A DNA stretch of 64,000 bases from Anastrepha obliqua. Its lineage: Eukaryota; Arthropoda; Insecta; Diptera; Tephritidae. The translations under genes were made by a program, and so were the position numbers. Shown piece after piece: positions 21,066 to 33,052 of this stretch; the stretch's first letter is position 1, and every line of letters begins with the position of its first letter. Under the pieces are notes generated by a model. It saw nothing but the letters and a program-made list of their open reading frames with translations. It made no database searches and was not told the origin of the DNA. Where the stretch lies: contig NC_072892.1 of assembly GCF_027943255.1 (NCBI RefSeq), positions 30,713,792 to 30,777,791 on the forward strand, written 5' to 3'.

Positions 21066-21962
21066 AAAGGCAAAAAATTAAAAAAAAATTTAAATATAAA
21101 TAAAAGAAAAAAAAAACAGCTGTCATTGCGTGTCTAAAATGTGTTGTTCGAGTCCATTACTGTTCACAAAGTGTTTGCAGTTCAACCAGTTTTATCACTA
21201 CCTTTGCCTCCTTGTCTTTTTCTCTATCCCTCGCTCTAACTCTGGCTGTGTCCTTATTTTAATTCCTTTCTATTCTTTAACTTTCTCTTCTTTGCTTTAT
21301 GTTTATCCTCACCTTTAGGCCTGCCTTTATCTTGATTGTTTCCTTTATCTCTATATCCGCTTCCACCTTTGTCCTTACGTTGAGTATTTAAATCTGCCTA
21401 CATCTCTGTCCTAATGTCTACATTTTATTGTCATTTTTTCCTTTATATTTTTTTCATCTACATCTTTATTTTATGCTTCGTCCTTTTAGTAATCTTAATC
21501 TGAACCTTATTTTTAGACCTCTGCTGAATACGTTTTTTTAATTTAGTTTAATTTTAGGAGGCATACGCGGGTATACAAATATGTTTTGGCATTTGTATTT
21601 TTAGTGCCTTCTTAGTGTCCCTCGCATTAATTCTTTCGCTTTATTTAAACCCATTTGAAATTTGATTGATTTTCTTCTCTTTAACATGAAAATACATCTG
21701 GAATGATAAATAATTCTTATAAATGGACGTAGAGAAAACATATTTTCCTATTTATTTATACCTTCATACAGTTGCGAACACGAAAATAGCAGTGCCAAAA
21801 ATATTATATTTTTTTAAAAGGATCTTAATCTATGATATGATTTGGAAGTTTTTATTAATATTTTGAAAAATTACTCTATTCTTTAACTGAACACCAATTT
21901 AAATCAATTCTATAATGAAAAACAAAACTTTTTATAACAAAAGGAGAAATTCAGGGTTTTCA
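21066..21962. other. Pyrimidine-rich region without genes
   Basis: From about 21140 to 21500 the plus strand is dominated by C/T with recurring ctttatct and ctctatc words. After 21550 it is AT-rich. The short ORFs are composition artefacts. Confidence 0.45.
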
Positions 21963-21966
21963 TTAA

Positions 21967-22573
21967 GGGGTTATATACCTTGTGATCCTGAAAAAATGGA
22001 CGATTGTCATAATTTTTTTTTTAATATGTTTTAGAACTTTTATTCAAATGAGGCCGTTTTTGAGAAGAGGTGATCACGGTAACGCATGAGCAGCTCAACT
22101 AAAATCAAAAAAATGAAATGATTATTGTAGAAAAATGTTTTTTAGTGAATCTGAACGGTTTATTTACTGTTTCTCGATATGAAAACCGCTTTGCACCAAA
22201 AAAACGATTTTGAGAGATTGAAAAACTAAAAACAAAAATTAATTGCAACGAACTATGCAAATATTTATAAAAAGTGAACCGTTCAGATTCACGAGGTTGT
22301 AACTTCGAATAATTAAAAATAAAGTTTATGCAAATCGGTGAAATAGTTTTTCAAAAATAATGATCACCGCGACGGTGACTTCGAGATAATCGCGTCTAAA
22401 GTTTTGCGTGCACTTCATTTATGGATAAGGTCGCGCGCTTCCACGGTCTGTAACTTTCGTTCTAGGGCTCCGATCTTTATGATTTTTTGAATTTATATTT
22501 TTAAGTTGATGTACTTTTAGCATATCCCATAAAAAATTTTCGATTTTTAGTCCAACACAAGGTAGATAACCCC
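21967..22573. mobile_element. TTAA-flanked MITE (piggyBac-like), 607 bp
   Basis: TTAA at 21963-21966 and 22574-22577. Ends ggggttatataccttgtg and the mirror cacaaggtagataacccc differ by one base in 18. Interior has no coding potential. Different in sequence from the MITE at 19734, so it is a second family with the same target preference. Confidence 0.8.
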
Positions 22574-22577
22574 TTAA

Positions 22578-22872
22578 AATAGCAGCGGTATATGACCTCT
22601 AACGTCACGCATTCTGACCAAGTTTACAGAAAAACTGAGGAAAAATTGCATTCAAAAAGTTTGCAGGTACCAAGTTGTAACTAGTATTTGACTGAATTTC
22701 TCAAATCTTTTATAGCGCCAGCACAACGGCGCCCAAGGGGGAATTTTTCGACAAATTTTCTTCATAAATCCTAGAGAAGGAAATTATTGACCGATTTTAA
22801 TTATTTTTATCTCAAAATGCTCGTGAATAATTTTGAAAGAGATTGTCTAGGTCCGAATTAAATTTTTTTTAT
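22578..22872. other. AT-rich spacer
   Basis: Nothing recognised between the MITE and the next mariner. Confidence 0.4.
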
Positions 22873-22874
22873 TA

Positions 22875-24034
22875 TTAGGTGCGCAACTAAGTTCTCGCTG
22901 TTTTTTTCTTTTTTATGCAAACACAACTTTATACCGAAAAAATGGTTACAAGTGAATCATTGAAAGTACGAGTATTGCCCATCGCTGGCTACTACTTTTC
23001 CCCATCTTTCTGGTAGATCTCGTATACCGTTGGGGTAAAACTGTTTATCTTGTGAGGCTATCCGCGGATCAAGCCATTTTTTGATGTCTTCATATGAATG
23101 GAACTGCTGGTCAGTTAGATCATGTGCCACCGATCGGAACAGGTGATAGTCGGACGGCGCAATATCTGGAGAATATGGCGGGTGGGGTAGGATTTCCCAT
23201 TTCAGTGTTTCCAGGTAGGTTTTAACTGGTTTGGCAACAAGAGGCGCAGTGCTCGGCTCAATCGCGTCATTTGAAGTTGATACCGATCCCCAGTGATGGT
23301 TTCGCTTGGTTTTAACAGTTCATAATAAATAACACCAATCTGGTCCCACCAACTACATAGCATAACCTTCGCAGCGTGAATATTAGGCTGAGGCGATGAC
23401 GTAGAAACATGACCGGGCAGTCCCCATGACTTTCTTTCCATTTTCCATCACCCGTCACGATGCGATGAAGAAACCCCTTCCTTTTTTGCCGCTAGAGCAG
23501 TTGTTCACATGCGAAAAAACAACGTTCAACATCTCTTTATTTTAACTCTTGGAAATGGATTGGCGGGTAACTCCTAATACTGAAGCAAGCTCTTCTTACG
23601 TTTGACACGGATCCTCATTGAGCAATGCCTCCAATTCAGCGTCTTCGAAGGATTTTGGCCTTCCTTCACGCGGACGGTCGTCAACATTAAAATCACTGTC
23701 TTTGAAGCGATGGAACCAATCTCGGCACGTTGTTTCACTTAAAGCAGCATCTCCATAAACTTTTTGTAGCTCTCGATGCGCTTCAGCCGCCGTTTTTTTC
23801 GAATGAAAGACGAGATTCAACACTTCCCGCAAATGGCGATTATTCGGCACAAAATCAGACATTTTCGCAAAACGAAAAGTAGATGATACCAAAACAAAAT
23901 CATTAATGTGTCGAAGCAGTTTGTTTACCATATGTCTAGGCTTGGTTTATGATGATTAGGTTACGTTAGAATCGAGTAGCATACAATGCCGGCGGCATCT
24001 ATTGACAAACAGCGGGAACTTAGTTGCGCACCAA
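22875..24034 (-). mobile_element. DD34D mariner (irritans-like)
   Basis: Ends ttaggtgcgcaactaagttc at 22875 and the mirror gaacttagttgcgcaccaa ending 24034; TA at 22873-22874 and 24035-24036. Length of 1.16 kb is slightly under full. The transposase is on the minus strand. Confidence 0.8.
22985..23931 (-). pseudogene. mariner transposase, degraded middle
   Basis: Minus strand: the likely start is the Met at 23862 (MSDFVPNNRHLREVLNLVFH), preferred to the upstream Met at 23931 because related mariners begin MSxFVP. HTH region HRELQKVYGDAALSETTCRDWFHRFKD, then GRPKSFEDAELEALL. The first-Asp region (VTGD near 23460) is frameshifted. AAKVMLCSWWDQIGVIYYELL follows (23400-23320). The second-Asp motif is lost. 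The C-terminus (PPYSPDIAPSDYHLFRS to GKVVASDGQY) is readable down to about 22985. Confidence 0.75.
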
Positions 24035-24109
24035 TATGTCAAAACACACCCAGGGGTATCTTTGTGAAAAATTCGGAAAAACTTTAAAAATAAAAATTGT
24101 ATGTATTAA

Positions 24110-24400
24110 AATTCGGAATTGTGGTGTGCATCTTGATGTTCTCCCACAAAGTGGAGCGACTTACAATTTTATGCCGCCTCCGAACCGCAGCTGGTTTTAT
24201 GGGAAGTTTTTCTTTTCATGACAAAAAGGCATTCGGCAGTTTCCCATTGCGTACCGAGTGGCGCTCGCTTTTAGAAAAACCTTTACTAGCATTTGGTGTT
24301 TCATGCACACAGTGATTTTGAATCCGGGTTCTACCGAACGATAGTCAAACCCGTTCTGCTACGGAGGCTACGGCTCGATTACGAAACTAACAAAAAAAAA
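24110..24400 (-). mobile_element. Degenerate copy of the tRNA-derived SINE
   Basis: On the plus strand ttgtggtgtgcatcttgatgtt, then tggagcgacttacaatttta, then a box B-like region reversed near 24310-24330 (gaatccgggttct), with the same block order as the minus-strand SINE at 3821-4146. Divergence is much higher, so it is an old copy. Confidence 0.5.
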
Positions 24401-24424
24401 ACACCATCGCGGTAAAGCGCGATA

Positions 24425-24535
24425 TTAATAGACTGGCGCATGTACCTCTGCAAGAAATTTAGGTCAAGCTGCTCTTCCGGCTGCGTCTTTATGTTGTCCC
24501 AAAATTGGGGCCGTCGCCTTCGTACGCCACATTGT
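24425..24535 (-). mobile_element. Second SINE body fragment
   Basis: The stretch ctggcgcatgtacctctgc ... cggctgcgtctttatgttgtc again follows the tail-to-body order of the minus-strand SINE, but only the 3' part is present. It abuts the previous degenerate copy. Confidence 0.4.
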
Positions 24536-24564
24536 TTCTACGATAAACTTTTTAAAGGCAAATA

Positions 24565-25826
24565 TTGGTAGACGAAAAAGTATTTTCGTATTTTGTCAAT
24601 AGATGTCGTTGGAGTCATCTATCTCCAGTACTACCAATCACATTGTGTCATGACATATGGTGTTATAAAGGTGACATTTTAAGCTTCATTTAACCAAAAA
24701 AAAATTAAATTCGGAGAAGTTAAAAAAAGTTATAGCTGTTCAGAAATGAGTGAAAATAATGAAGAAATTCGCTATATTTTGAAATTTTTGTATAAAAAAG
24801 GGAAGAATGCCATGCAAGCCACCAATGAAATTTGTGAAGTTTACGGATACGATGCTGTATCAGTTCGTGTAGCACAACAATGGTTCGCTTGCTTCCGTTC
24901 TGGAAATTTCGATGTGAAAGATGCACCTCGCACCTCGGTCGACCTATCGTTAAAAAAGTCGATGAAATTATGGAAAAGATTGACCAGGACCGTCACATAA
25001 GCTGCCATGGCATCGCCAAGGCAGTAAACATTCATCATCAAACGGTTTTGAACCATTTAAAAAAGGCTGATTACAAAAAGAAGCTCGATGTTTAGGTACC
25101 ACCTGAATTGTCTGTGAAAAATTTAATGGACCGAATTAACATCTGCGATTCTTTGCTGAAACGAAATGAAATCGAACCATTTCTGAAGCGAATGGTAACA
25201 GGAGACGAAAAGTGGATCAAATACGACAATAATGTGCGAAAAAGATCATGGTGCAAGGGTGGTGAAGCTCAACAAATGGTCGCAAAGCCAGGATTGACGC
25301 CTCGAAAGGTTATGCTGTGTGTTTGGTGGAATTGGAAAGGATCATCCACTATGAGCTGCTCTACACTTTACTGCCAACAACTGATGAGATTGAAGCAAGC
25401 AATCGAAAAAAAAACGGCCAGAACTGATCAGCAGAAAGGGCGTCGTCTGCCATCAGGACAACGCTAGGCCACACACATCTTTGATGACTCGGCAAAAACT
25501 GGGAGAGCTTGGCTGGGAAGTTTTGATGCATCCACCATATAGGCCTGGCCTTGCACCCTCGGACTACCATTTGTTTCGGTCAATGCAGAACTCCCTTAAT
25601 GGAGTAAAGTTGGCTTCAAGAGAAGCCTGTGAAAATTAGCTGTCGCAGTTTTTCGCCGAGAAACCCAAAAAGTTTTACACTGATGGAATAATGTCTCTAG
25701 AAGAAAAATGGCAAAAGGTGATCGACCAAAATGGTACATATTTGGTTTAATAAAGTTCATTATAAATATAAAAAAAATGAGTTGAAGTTTGATTAGAAAC
25801 ACGAAAAGACTTGTTCGACTAGCCAA
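24565..25826 (+). mobile_element. DD34D mariner, Mos1-like ends, full span
   Basis: Ends ttggtagacgaaaaagtat and mirror ...acttgttcgactagccaa; TA at 24563-24564 and 25827-25828. Length 1.26 kb is normal for a mariner. Confidence 0.8.
24746..25750 (+). pseudogene. mariner transposase, several frameshifts
   Basis: The ATG at 24746 starts MSENNEEIRYILKFLYKKGK. HTH and second HTH follow (RVAQQWFACFRSGNFDV; shift; GKAVNIHHQTVLNHLKKADY). A TAG at 25093 precedes VPPELSVKNLMDRINICD. First Asp is in MVTGDEKWIKYDNN (about 25205). The second-Asp region is damaged (GVVCHQDNARPHTS-like sequence read in another frame near 25435-25480), the third lies in RPGLAPSDYHLF (about 25555). The end ...VIDQNGTYLV is at about 25750. 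Confidence 0.8.
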
Positions 25827-25849
25827 TATATACTCAGAGATATTCCACT

Positions 25850-25975
25850 TCCCGCCGAGAGGCAAACGCAGATAGAAAATAGTTTTATGAGTTTAGTTAT
25901 CCCGGTGGGACTCGATTCGAGGACTTAGCATCGATATGTGGCGCACAATAACACCAACCTATGCCACTTGCCGAT
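25850..25975 (-). mobile_element. Possible tRNA-like SINE head, degenerate
   Basis: Plus strand gactcgattcgaggac looks like an inverted box B, and caccaacctatgccact like the inverted box A region of the SINEs elsewhere in the window. Too diverged to be sure. Confidence 0.25.
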
Positions 25976-26820
25976 AATAATAGTATTTTTTATTTTTATA
26001 TTTTATTTATTTATTTACATAGCACAATGAAGCCAGACTACAAAGGAGGTACTTTAATATTTACCGCCCATGTTGTTCGCAGATCATTCCAAAAATCCAT
26101 TGTTCAATGCCTGAGTTGTAATTTCAAATATATTATTTATTTCAACGCACTGACAAACAGCCATTTACATTGTTTGATGGAGTGGCTACGTATGTATGTG
26201 TGTATTTATGGCATGGTGAAATTCACACATTCTAAAGCGTGCGTACACACAGACATTTCGATAGCAATTAAGTGCATATGTCGATATGGGAGAATCGACA
26301 CCGTTGAGATTTGCCGCAGGCCGCGCACCGGCTCAGCAAACAATTCCAGCAACCAATGCATGCACATTATGGCGGATCGATTTGTTCCTAGAAAATATAA
26401 ACGATTTTGTTTCGAAGGCTGGAAATTCTGAACGAATAAGGAAGTATAGCTGCAAAGTGCATTTCGAGCCTCTCACTTTTTAATTTTAGTTATTGAATTT
26501 GTTTTATATTTTGTAAAATTTGTTTTGAAAAAAAAAAAAATGGTGTGCGCTTGTGCACGAGGGTGCTATAATTTGGTTCGTATGGCGGTACATACACGTC
26601 CGCATAACTTAAAATAATCAGGATAGATAAAGGCATATGTTTACATACATATATACGATAAGGTTCAGAGTGCTGAGAGCAGTTTGTCCAGTCGTCCGTC
26701 CGTCCGTACGCACGATAACTCGAGCAATTAGACAAAACTACTCAAATCCGGTACAAATATTAATAAATAAAAAAATAAATATAAGACAAGTAAAGCTATT
26801 ACAACACTCCTTTTTGTGAC
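25976..26820. other. Unique-looking AT-rich region
   Basis: No gene recognised. An A-run near 26528-26540 and a gtccgtccgtccgtacg microsatellite near 26695. Confidence 0.4.
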
Positions 26821-27830
26821 ATCATCTTTTGGCTCTACAGCTCTTTGTGAGCTTTGGCCTGCTGCACGTGGGACTTCCATACGTCTCGAACGCTTGCGAC
26901 TTTTTTCCAGTTCGTTATCCTAAGTTTCTTGATGTCGTCCTCTAGATCGTCGGTCCATCTTGTTCTCGGCCTTCCTCTTGCTCTAGTGTTGAACGCTCTG
27001 GCTTCTACGATTTTCTTCTGCGCTTTCGTACCGTCCATTCTTGTAATGTGACCCAGCCATCTTAATCGCAGCGCTATGATGAAACGTATAACATTTTCGC
27101 CCTTTATTAGTTGATCTAGCTCGTCGTTCCATCTTATCCGCCACTCGCCGTGATCTTTGATTGCTCCGAAAATTCTTCTGAGTACTTCTCGTTCGAAAGT
27201 TTGCAGTTTTGTTTTATTTGCTTCAATTAGCGTCCATGATTCAGCTGCATAGCATAATACTGGTCTAATGATGGTTTTATATGTACAGAGTCAATTTGCA
27301 TTGTCTGTTTAGTAGTTTTGATTTGAAGAGTTTCCTTAACGACGCATACGATCTGTTCGCTGCTAGAATTCTTTCATCGATGGTGAGGCTAATTGAATTG
27401 TCTTTACTCAGTTTGAAGCCTAAATAGGTAAAGGATTCAACGATTTCAAAAGAAAAATCGCCAATTTTCAGTTTGCCTGATGTTGGTTTATTTTGTCTGG
27501 ACATCATCATATATTTCGTCTTATCTTCGTTGATTTTAAGACCAATTTTACTAGCAGCAATTTGGCTTGGATATTTTTGCTGACAATTGCTATGTCATCT
27601 GCGTATGCGAATAATTGGGTAGTTCTGTTTAAAATATGCCCAGTCCTTTTTGCGTCACTTACTTGATCGATGGCACCTTATGCTATGGTTGAAGATTGTT
27701 GATGAGAGCGTATCCCCTTGTCTTACTCCAGTTTTAATTCTGAAGGGGTCAGATTTTTTATCTTGTATCATTACTTTGGATACAGTTTCTCCTTTTTGAG
27801 AAAATGCGTCTTAATAAAGATCGCCCAAAC
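26821..27830 (-). mobile_element. RTE-type LINE, 3' kilobase
   Basis: Minus strand: FRIKTGVRQGDTLSSTIFN (RTE-type RT motif, about 27700-27757), then FAYADDIAIVS (about 27590-27625), a GDFSFEIVESFTYLGFKLSK segment (27450-27400), and the C-terminal block ending KAHKEL at 26835. The tail is a gatgatg repeat. It is closely similar to the plus-strand fragment at 12295. The 5' part including endonuclease is missing. Stops and shifts separate the blocks. Confidence 0.85.
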
Positions 27831-28196
27831 TTGACACACGTATTGCTTCCTAGCTCATTTACATCCAACATATGTACTAAATATTATTGGATCGGATAAA
27901 AATCACGTCTACTTTTTATATCTTAAGACAAAATGTGGGTCCGTCCGTCTGAAAAGGAAAACTTTTGATAATTTAGCGAAACTCGGCGAGGGCGTTGCCC
28001 TTTATGAAACATAAATTTCTATTGAAAATTTACGAAATCGAAAAATATACTTTATACCGGCTGTAAATTTTTGGTATCCAACAAATTCATATAAAATTAG
28101 AAATGAAAGTATTTTTCTCAGTATTTACTATACCCGCGCCCCAATTAAGTTTTACTAAGACGGGTCGAATTTAGCACTTCCTTATTCGTTGATATT
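27831..28196. other. Spacer, nothing recognised
   Basis: AT-rich; no ORF of note. Confidence 0.4.
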
Positions 28197-28439
28197 TATT
28201 TTCCTGGTCCAACGCAGAACAAGCGAAAACTTTTAATGGACACGACGAACTCGATTCTTTTATACGGATGCGAAATATGGGCAGATTCGCTAAAGGTGCA
28301 ATCTCGGTCGGAAAACTCTGCAATCTGTGCAACGCACCTGCGCTCTCAGAGTGACTTCATCTACCAGAACAGTATCTGAAACAGCGGTTTTAGTTATCAG
28401 CGGAACCATCCCTATAGAAATTCTAGCATAAGAGCGCAA

Positions 28440-28926
28440 ACGGAAATGGGAGGCAAATATCGCAGGAATCTCAGTACCACGCTTCTCCGATATTAGAGTT
28501 CAAACGCTCACACTTTGGCAGGCAAGATGGAATTCTGAACAGTACGGTAGATGGACAGCGAGACTAACACCCGATCTAAAAAAGTGGGTAGAAAGAAAGC
28601 ACGGTGAGGTTAACTATTACCTCACACAGTTTTTGTCCCGACATGGGTCCTTTCGTAAGTATCTGTGGCGAATGGGAAAAGTGAGCCAACCAAACTGCAT
28701 ATATGGAGATACTGAGTATGATGATGCGGAACACACCTTCTTTAAATGCGAGAGTTGGAACATAGAGAGAACAGGTTTGCAACGAGGTATTTGTGTATTT
28801 ACACCTGAAGAAATTATCGACAAAATGATGATAGTCGAAGAAAAATGGAATGCTGTCGCACATTTTGTGGAGGATATTAATCGAAAAAAGAAGCGTGAAA
28901 TGGAAAGTTATGGTGAAGAGCATTGA
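28440..28926 (+). pseudogene. R1 LINE C-terminal coding, open at the end
   Basis: The frame is open from about 28420 to the stop at 28924. It holds a WxxxW-rich region (LWQARWNSEQYGRWTARL), LTQFLSRHGSFRKYLWRM, the C-terminal CIYGDTEYDDAEHTFFKC zinc-binding motif and an acidic/basic tail ending SYGEEH. Upstream coding has a TAG near 28430 and frameshifts. Confidence 0.7.
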
Positions 28927-29103
28927 GCATAGGTTTCTCAAAATAGGCGACCCTGGACGCAGTGTGAGTAAGTAAGTGTCGCCGTCTTGGCTCTCTACCC
29001 TCGAAACAATGCGGATGCAGTCCCGGGGTGGAGGGAAAAATCCAAGAGAAGAGGAGGGATATTTTTAGTGGAATCACCACACACGTAGTAGCGACGGTTA
29101 TTA

Positions 29104-30384
29104 CGAGGGGTGCCTTTTATATTTCGAGATTTGGCAACCTTGGTGTTGCAATCTGTCAACTGACAGCTGTATCGCAAAGTTTGACATTTTTTGGCTTTTA
29201 CGTACTCAGAACGTTCTGAAATATCAGCGCTATTTGTATTGTTTACAGTAACTTAAAAGATTCATCTCGGTCCAAAAATGGAATTAAATTGTGAATATTT
29301 TCGTGCGATTATTTTTTATAACTTTCGACGTGGATTAACTCAGCAACATTGTATGGATGAACTTAATTCATTTTTTGGCGATGAAGCTCCATCAAGGATC
29401 AGTGTTTATCGATGGTATGGTGAATTCAATCGTGGTCATAGTTCACTCCAAGACGAATTTCGTGAAGGTCGTCCAAAATCAGTTGTTGTTCCGAAAACCA
29501 TTGATGCTGTGCGCGAACTGATATTGCAAGATCGTCATGTGACCTATCGTGAGATTGAGACAATCTTAGGCATTAGTGGGACCAGCATACATTCAATATT
29601 GCATAAACATTTGACTGTCAAAAAAATTTGTTCGCGTTGGATCCCACACAATTTGTCAATCGCTCAAAAAAAGGCTCGTGTCGATTGGTCGAAGGAAATA
29701 CGATCGCGGGGCTTCGAAACTCGTCTATGACATCGTGACAGGTGATGAATCATGGATTTACGCGTATGAGCCCGAAAGTAAACAGCAGTCGACTGTATGG
29801 ATGTTTCAAGATGAGCCAAGTCCAACAAAAGTTGTTCGCGCACGAAGCACTTCCAAGCAAATGGTCGCCTGTTTTTTCGGAAAAACTGGACATGTCACAA
29901 CCGTACCACTAGAACAACGCAGAACAGTAAATTCTGAGTGATACACAACCATTTGTTTGCCAGTTGTCTTCCAAGAAATTAGGAAAAACAATCGCCAAAG
30001 ACGGATCACTCTTCACAAGGACAATGCGAGCTCTCACACATCGGCTCAAACAATTGCATTTTTGAGCACCCAAAACATCGAATTAATGGGTCATCCGCCG
30101 TATAGTCCTGACTTGGCACCGAATGACTTCTTTTTATTCCCGTACGTAAAAAACAAACTGAGAGGTCAACGTTTTTCGACACCTGAAGAAGCGGTTGCGA
30201 CATTCAGAATGCATGTTTTGGAGGTACCTCATTCAGAGTGGCAAAAGTGCTTCGAAAATTGGTTCAAACGCATGCAAAAGTGTATAGATCTTCATGGAGA
30301 ATATTTTGAAAAACAATAAAGTGATTTTCGATGATTAAAATGTGTTTTTGTTCTCTAATCCCGAAATATAAAAGGCACCCCTCG
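29104..30384 (+). mobile_element. DD34D mariner, sister of the copy at 61434
   Basis: Ends cgaggggtgccttttatatt and mirror ...aaaaggcacccctcg; TA at 29102-29103 and 30385-30386. It lies in the 3'UTR of the R1 LINE, so it is younger. The ends, UTRs and coding match the minus-strand copy at 61434-62725 closely. Confidence 0.9.
29278..30319 (+). pseudogene. mariner transposase (DD34D): 11-bp deletion plus one nonsense codon
   Basis: The ATG at 29278 (MELNCEYFRAIIFYNFRRGL) is the natural start. HTH domains cover residues 1-110 with linker HNLSIAQKKARVDW. At about 29700 an 11-bp segment present in the sister copy is missing, between two short ata-type repeats. The resumed frame carries VTGDESWIYAYEPESKQ (first Asp), a TGA at 29939-29941 in place of Trp, HKDNASSHTS (second Asp), and YSPDLAPNDFFLF (third), 34 residues apart. 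The span of 1,042 nt equals the sister's 1,053 minus 11. Confidence 0.9.
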
Positions 30385-30530
30385 TATGTGGTGCGAAGGC
30401 ATTTTTAACCCAACCTCACCGCCAAAAAAAAAATATTTATTTTGCTAAATATTACTACTTTCAGCGGAAAACATCGTTTTTCTCTACTTTTTTTATATAA
30501 AAAGGTTTACGAAATTCATTTTTTTAAGTA

Positions 30531-30690
30531 CAAGGTGGCGCAAAATTATTCACCCTACCGGGAGATTTTCAATTTTTCCAAATGGCAGGCAAGTGATCCA
30601 ATTTCAAAAGACCAAATAAAGATTTCCATCACTCAAAATCATTTTGTGTTTATTTAGTACAAAAAGTGATTCAAAAACAAAGGTTGTTTT
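30531..30690 (+). mobile_element. Left end and UTR of a mariner MITE (GGCGCAAAATTA family)
   Basis: Starts caaggtggcgcaaaattatt after TA at 30529-30530. The internal stretch aaagatttccatcactcaaa is shared with 41760-41780 and, inverted, with 53020-53045. The right TIR is not present. Confidence 0.55.
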
Positions 30691-30843
30691 TTAAGTGCTC
30701 GAGAACTTAAAGTGAGTATACAAAACAGAAATATAATATTTTTGGAATGAATTTTTTTATTATAATCTGGTAGATAATTTCATAGCATTTTTTTTTTTAA
30801 TATGATATCCGCGCCGCGGCTACGAATTTCTTGGCTCCTTCGC

Positions 30844-31125
30844 TCAATGACCACTTCGCCAATTTGTGACCACTTTTTCCAATAAATCTAAATCAGCCCA
30901 ATCAGCCAAAATGTGACGCAAACGTTGGTCATTTGGCTTCAATTCTTGCACGAGCTGTATTTTATGCGCATGTAGCGCAAGATTCTTAAGTAAAATTTTC
31001 CACGTAGTTGAAGGACAAAGGCCAAAAAGTTGAAAATGACGAGTAATCAACATTTCGGCGTCTCCTTCTAGATTTCGCTCTAGGAACTTCGCCAACAGAT
31101 TTATTTTCTCATTCTTTGCATTCAT
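30844..31125 (-). pseudogene. mariner N-terminal/linker remnant
   Basis: Minus-strand open stretch of 93 codons with FQLFGLCPSTTWKILLKNL and HAHKIQLVQELKPNDQRLRH, which is the second HTH and linker of DD41D-like mariners, then LADWADLDLLEKVVT just before the missing first catalytic Asp. The catalytic domain is gone. Confidence 0.65.
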
Positions 31126-31129
31126 CCAC

Positions 31130-32848
31130 TATTTCTAAAAGTCCAACCTGTTTCTGCAGTAGATTTTTTGTAACTTTTTTTGTTTTAATTTTGTTGAATT
31201 TCTGGTCATACATAATAAATACCTGACTTACACTTTTCTCCAAAAAAAACAAAAATGTTGCAAAATGTTAAAAGAGATTTTTTATAAATAACTAAAATTA
31301 AAAATAAGGAAGCGCGAAATTCATTTTAGAGCTATGCGCTCATGGATTTTTTTCTTTAGTATTTCCAATAAAATGCTTAAGTCCTCAAAACGCACTCGAG
31401 TAAAAAACTTACCCGCCCTAATGCACACACACACCTGAATATAGATTTAATGGTACACTCGATAAAACTAGAAGTAGTACAAAGCCATGTATACATTTAT
31501 GCGTATGTTTGTATGTACTCGCATGAATGAATGTGTGAATGTACGTTTATGTTTGTGTGTATGTATGAACGTACGCAAATACTGGCAAACTAGAAATAAA
31601 TGCTCATGGAATGTACCAACTTAAATGTCCATTAATTTTGAATTGATTGATAGAGCCGACACATAATCACAATATAAATAAATTTTTACTAAACTGCAGC
31701 CTTTCTACTTGTTTTTCAACGAATTGCCCGATGGTTTTGTCGGCTTCGTATTTTTTTGTTGCTATGTTGTGCTATGTACGTGTGTATGTAGGTATGCATG
31801 TAGTAATTAAAATACCATAAATATTAATTAGTTTTAACGGAAATATGTTTTCATGGAATTTATTCGCCATTTTTGGGATTTTAACATTTTTAATTTTATT
31901 AAATTTTTTATGACCACATTTTTACACTCACACACAACAAAATATGGTACATACATATGTCTGTGTCTATTTTAAAATTGTACAAAACGCTGACTCAAGT
32001 TTTAAGAGTAAAGCTGCGTTTGCTGACAACACCTACTCTAATAATATATATACATAAGTAACGTTTCCGACGGAGCCTACTTTTGTGTTTGTCGCCGCTC
32101 CCGTTTTCAAGCGCCAAAACACTTGTCAAATCAAATCCCATACAAATGTCATAATCCAAACTTATTTCAAACCCATTTCATCTTTGGCAGCGCATTTCTG
32201 TTGGATTTACTTAGTTGGAAACAGTTGGCAATTCTCTCAAACCCAAAACCTGCAACGCCAGATTGGTATTATGAAGAAGCTCGGTTATGTTTTTGGCTTA
32301 GGTTTTTATGGGGGTTACATGCAAGGATGATAAATCACCAAGTGTGGTCATCCGAAGCAGCATTGTGAGTTTAACTTGGGCTGCCACGTCACCGGGGATT
32401 CGTCAGCAGAATACATAGATACGCATTCATGCACTCGTCCAATCAGTCGTTGTTCAGTCGGGTTCAAACGACAACGATATAACATAAGTGGGGCTGCGTT
32501 GTTAGCAAATCTCAATTGTCGTTGAAGTCATTTAACAGCTGTTGAGGTCATGCGACTGTTCGTTCACTGAAAATTTATTTATTTATTTATTTTGCATGTT
32601 TAGTTTGTGAAACAATAATTTCTTACAGACTAATTAACAAATTATATTTAAAGTAAAAATTGTTTTAGGCAAAGAAAAATCAAGCGATAGATGTTGAGAT
32701 TTGGTTAAATTCGCAAATAGCCTGTATACCTGAGATTTTACTAAAAAAATTTGAAATTTGTATGAAATTTTTTGGGAATTTTATAAATCTTGTACAAAAT
32801 GTGAAAATTGGTTTAAATTGGCCTTTACGATAGAACTAACTATATTTT
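31130..32848. other. 1.7-kb unique-looking region
   Basis: AT-rich with tatg/tgta microsatellite near 31500-31575. The stretch 32060-32400 is less AT-rich and has overlapping short ORFs (81 codons each) in two frames, but no recognisable protein, codon-like periodicity or splice frame that I would defend. Confidence 0.4.
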
Positions 32849-32850
32849 GG

Positions 32851-33052
32851 GCGGCCGCCGTAGCCGAATGGGTTGGTGCGCGACTACAAATCGAAATTCA
32901 CAGAGAGAACGTCCGTTCGAATCTCGGTAAAAGATCAAAATTAAGAATAAACATTTTTCTAATAGCGGTCGCCCCTCGGCAGGCAATGGCAAACCTCCGA
33001 GTGTATTTCTGCCATGAAAAGCTCCTCATAAAACAAAAATATCTGCCGTAAT
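32851..33052 (+). mobile_element. tRNA-derived SINE, truncated copy
   Basis: Starts gcggccgccgtagccgaatg (box A region), box B-like gttcgaatctcggt near 32923-32936, then the shared body to ctcataaaacaaaaatatctgccg. The 3' part of the body is missing. Confidence 0.75.

Larger units (their letters stand above)
28197..30432 (+). mobile_element. R1-clade LINE 3' part, containing a mariner
   Basis: Plus-strand coding covers the RT C-terminal region and tail: LLMDTTNSILLYGCEIWADS near 28235, IRVQTLTLWQARWNSEQYGR near 28500, then a zinc-binding C-terminus DAEHTFFKCESW near 28730 and the stop at 28924. A 3'UTR follows, interrupted by the mariner at 29104-30384, and ends in an A-run at about 30424-30433. 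Position and spelling of the Cys/His tail fit R1-clade LINEs. Confidence 0.75.

Noticed and set aside
26854..27051. Plus-strand 65-codon ORF over the RTE end
   Set aside because: Shadow of the minus-strand RTE C-terminal frame.
32085..32368. Two overlapping 81-codon ORFs
   Set aside because: They overlap in different frames, have no recognisable domain and no support for start or splice sites.
32851..32940. Possible tRNA gene
   Set aside because: Box A and B are present but the sequence cannot be folded into a convincing full cloverleaf by eye and it continues into the SINE body shared with other copies.
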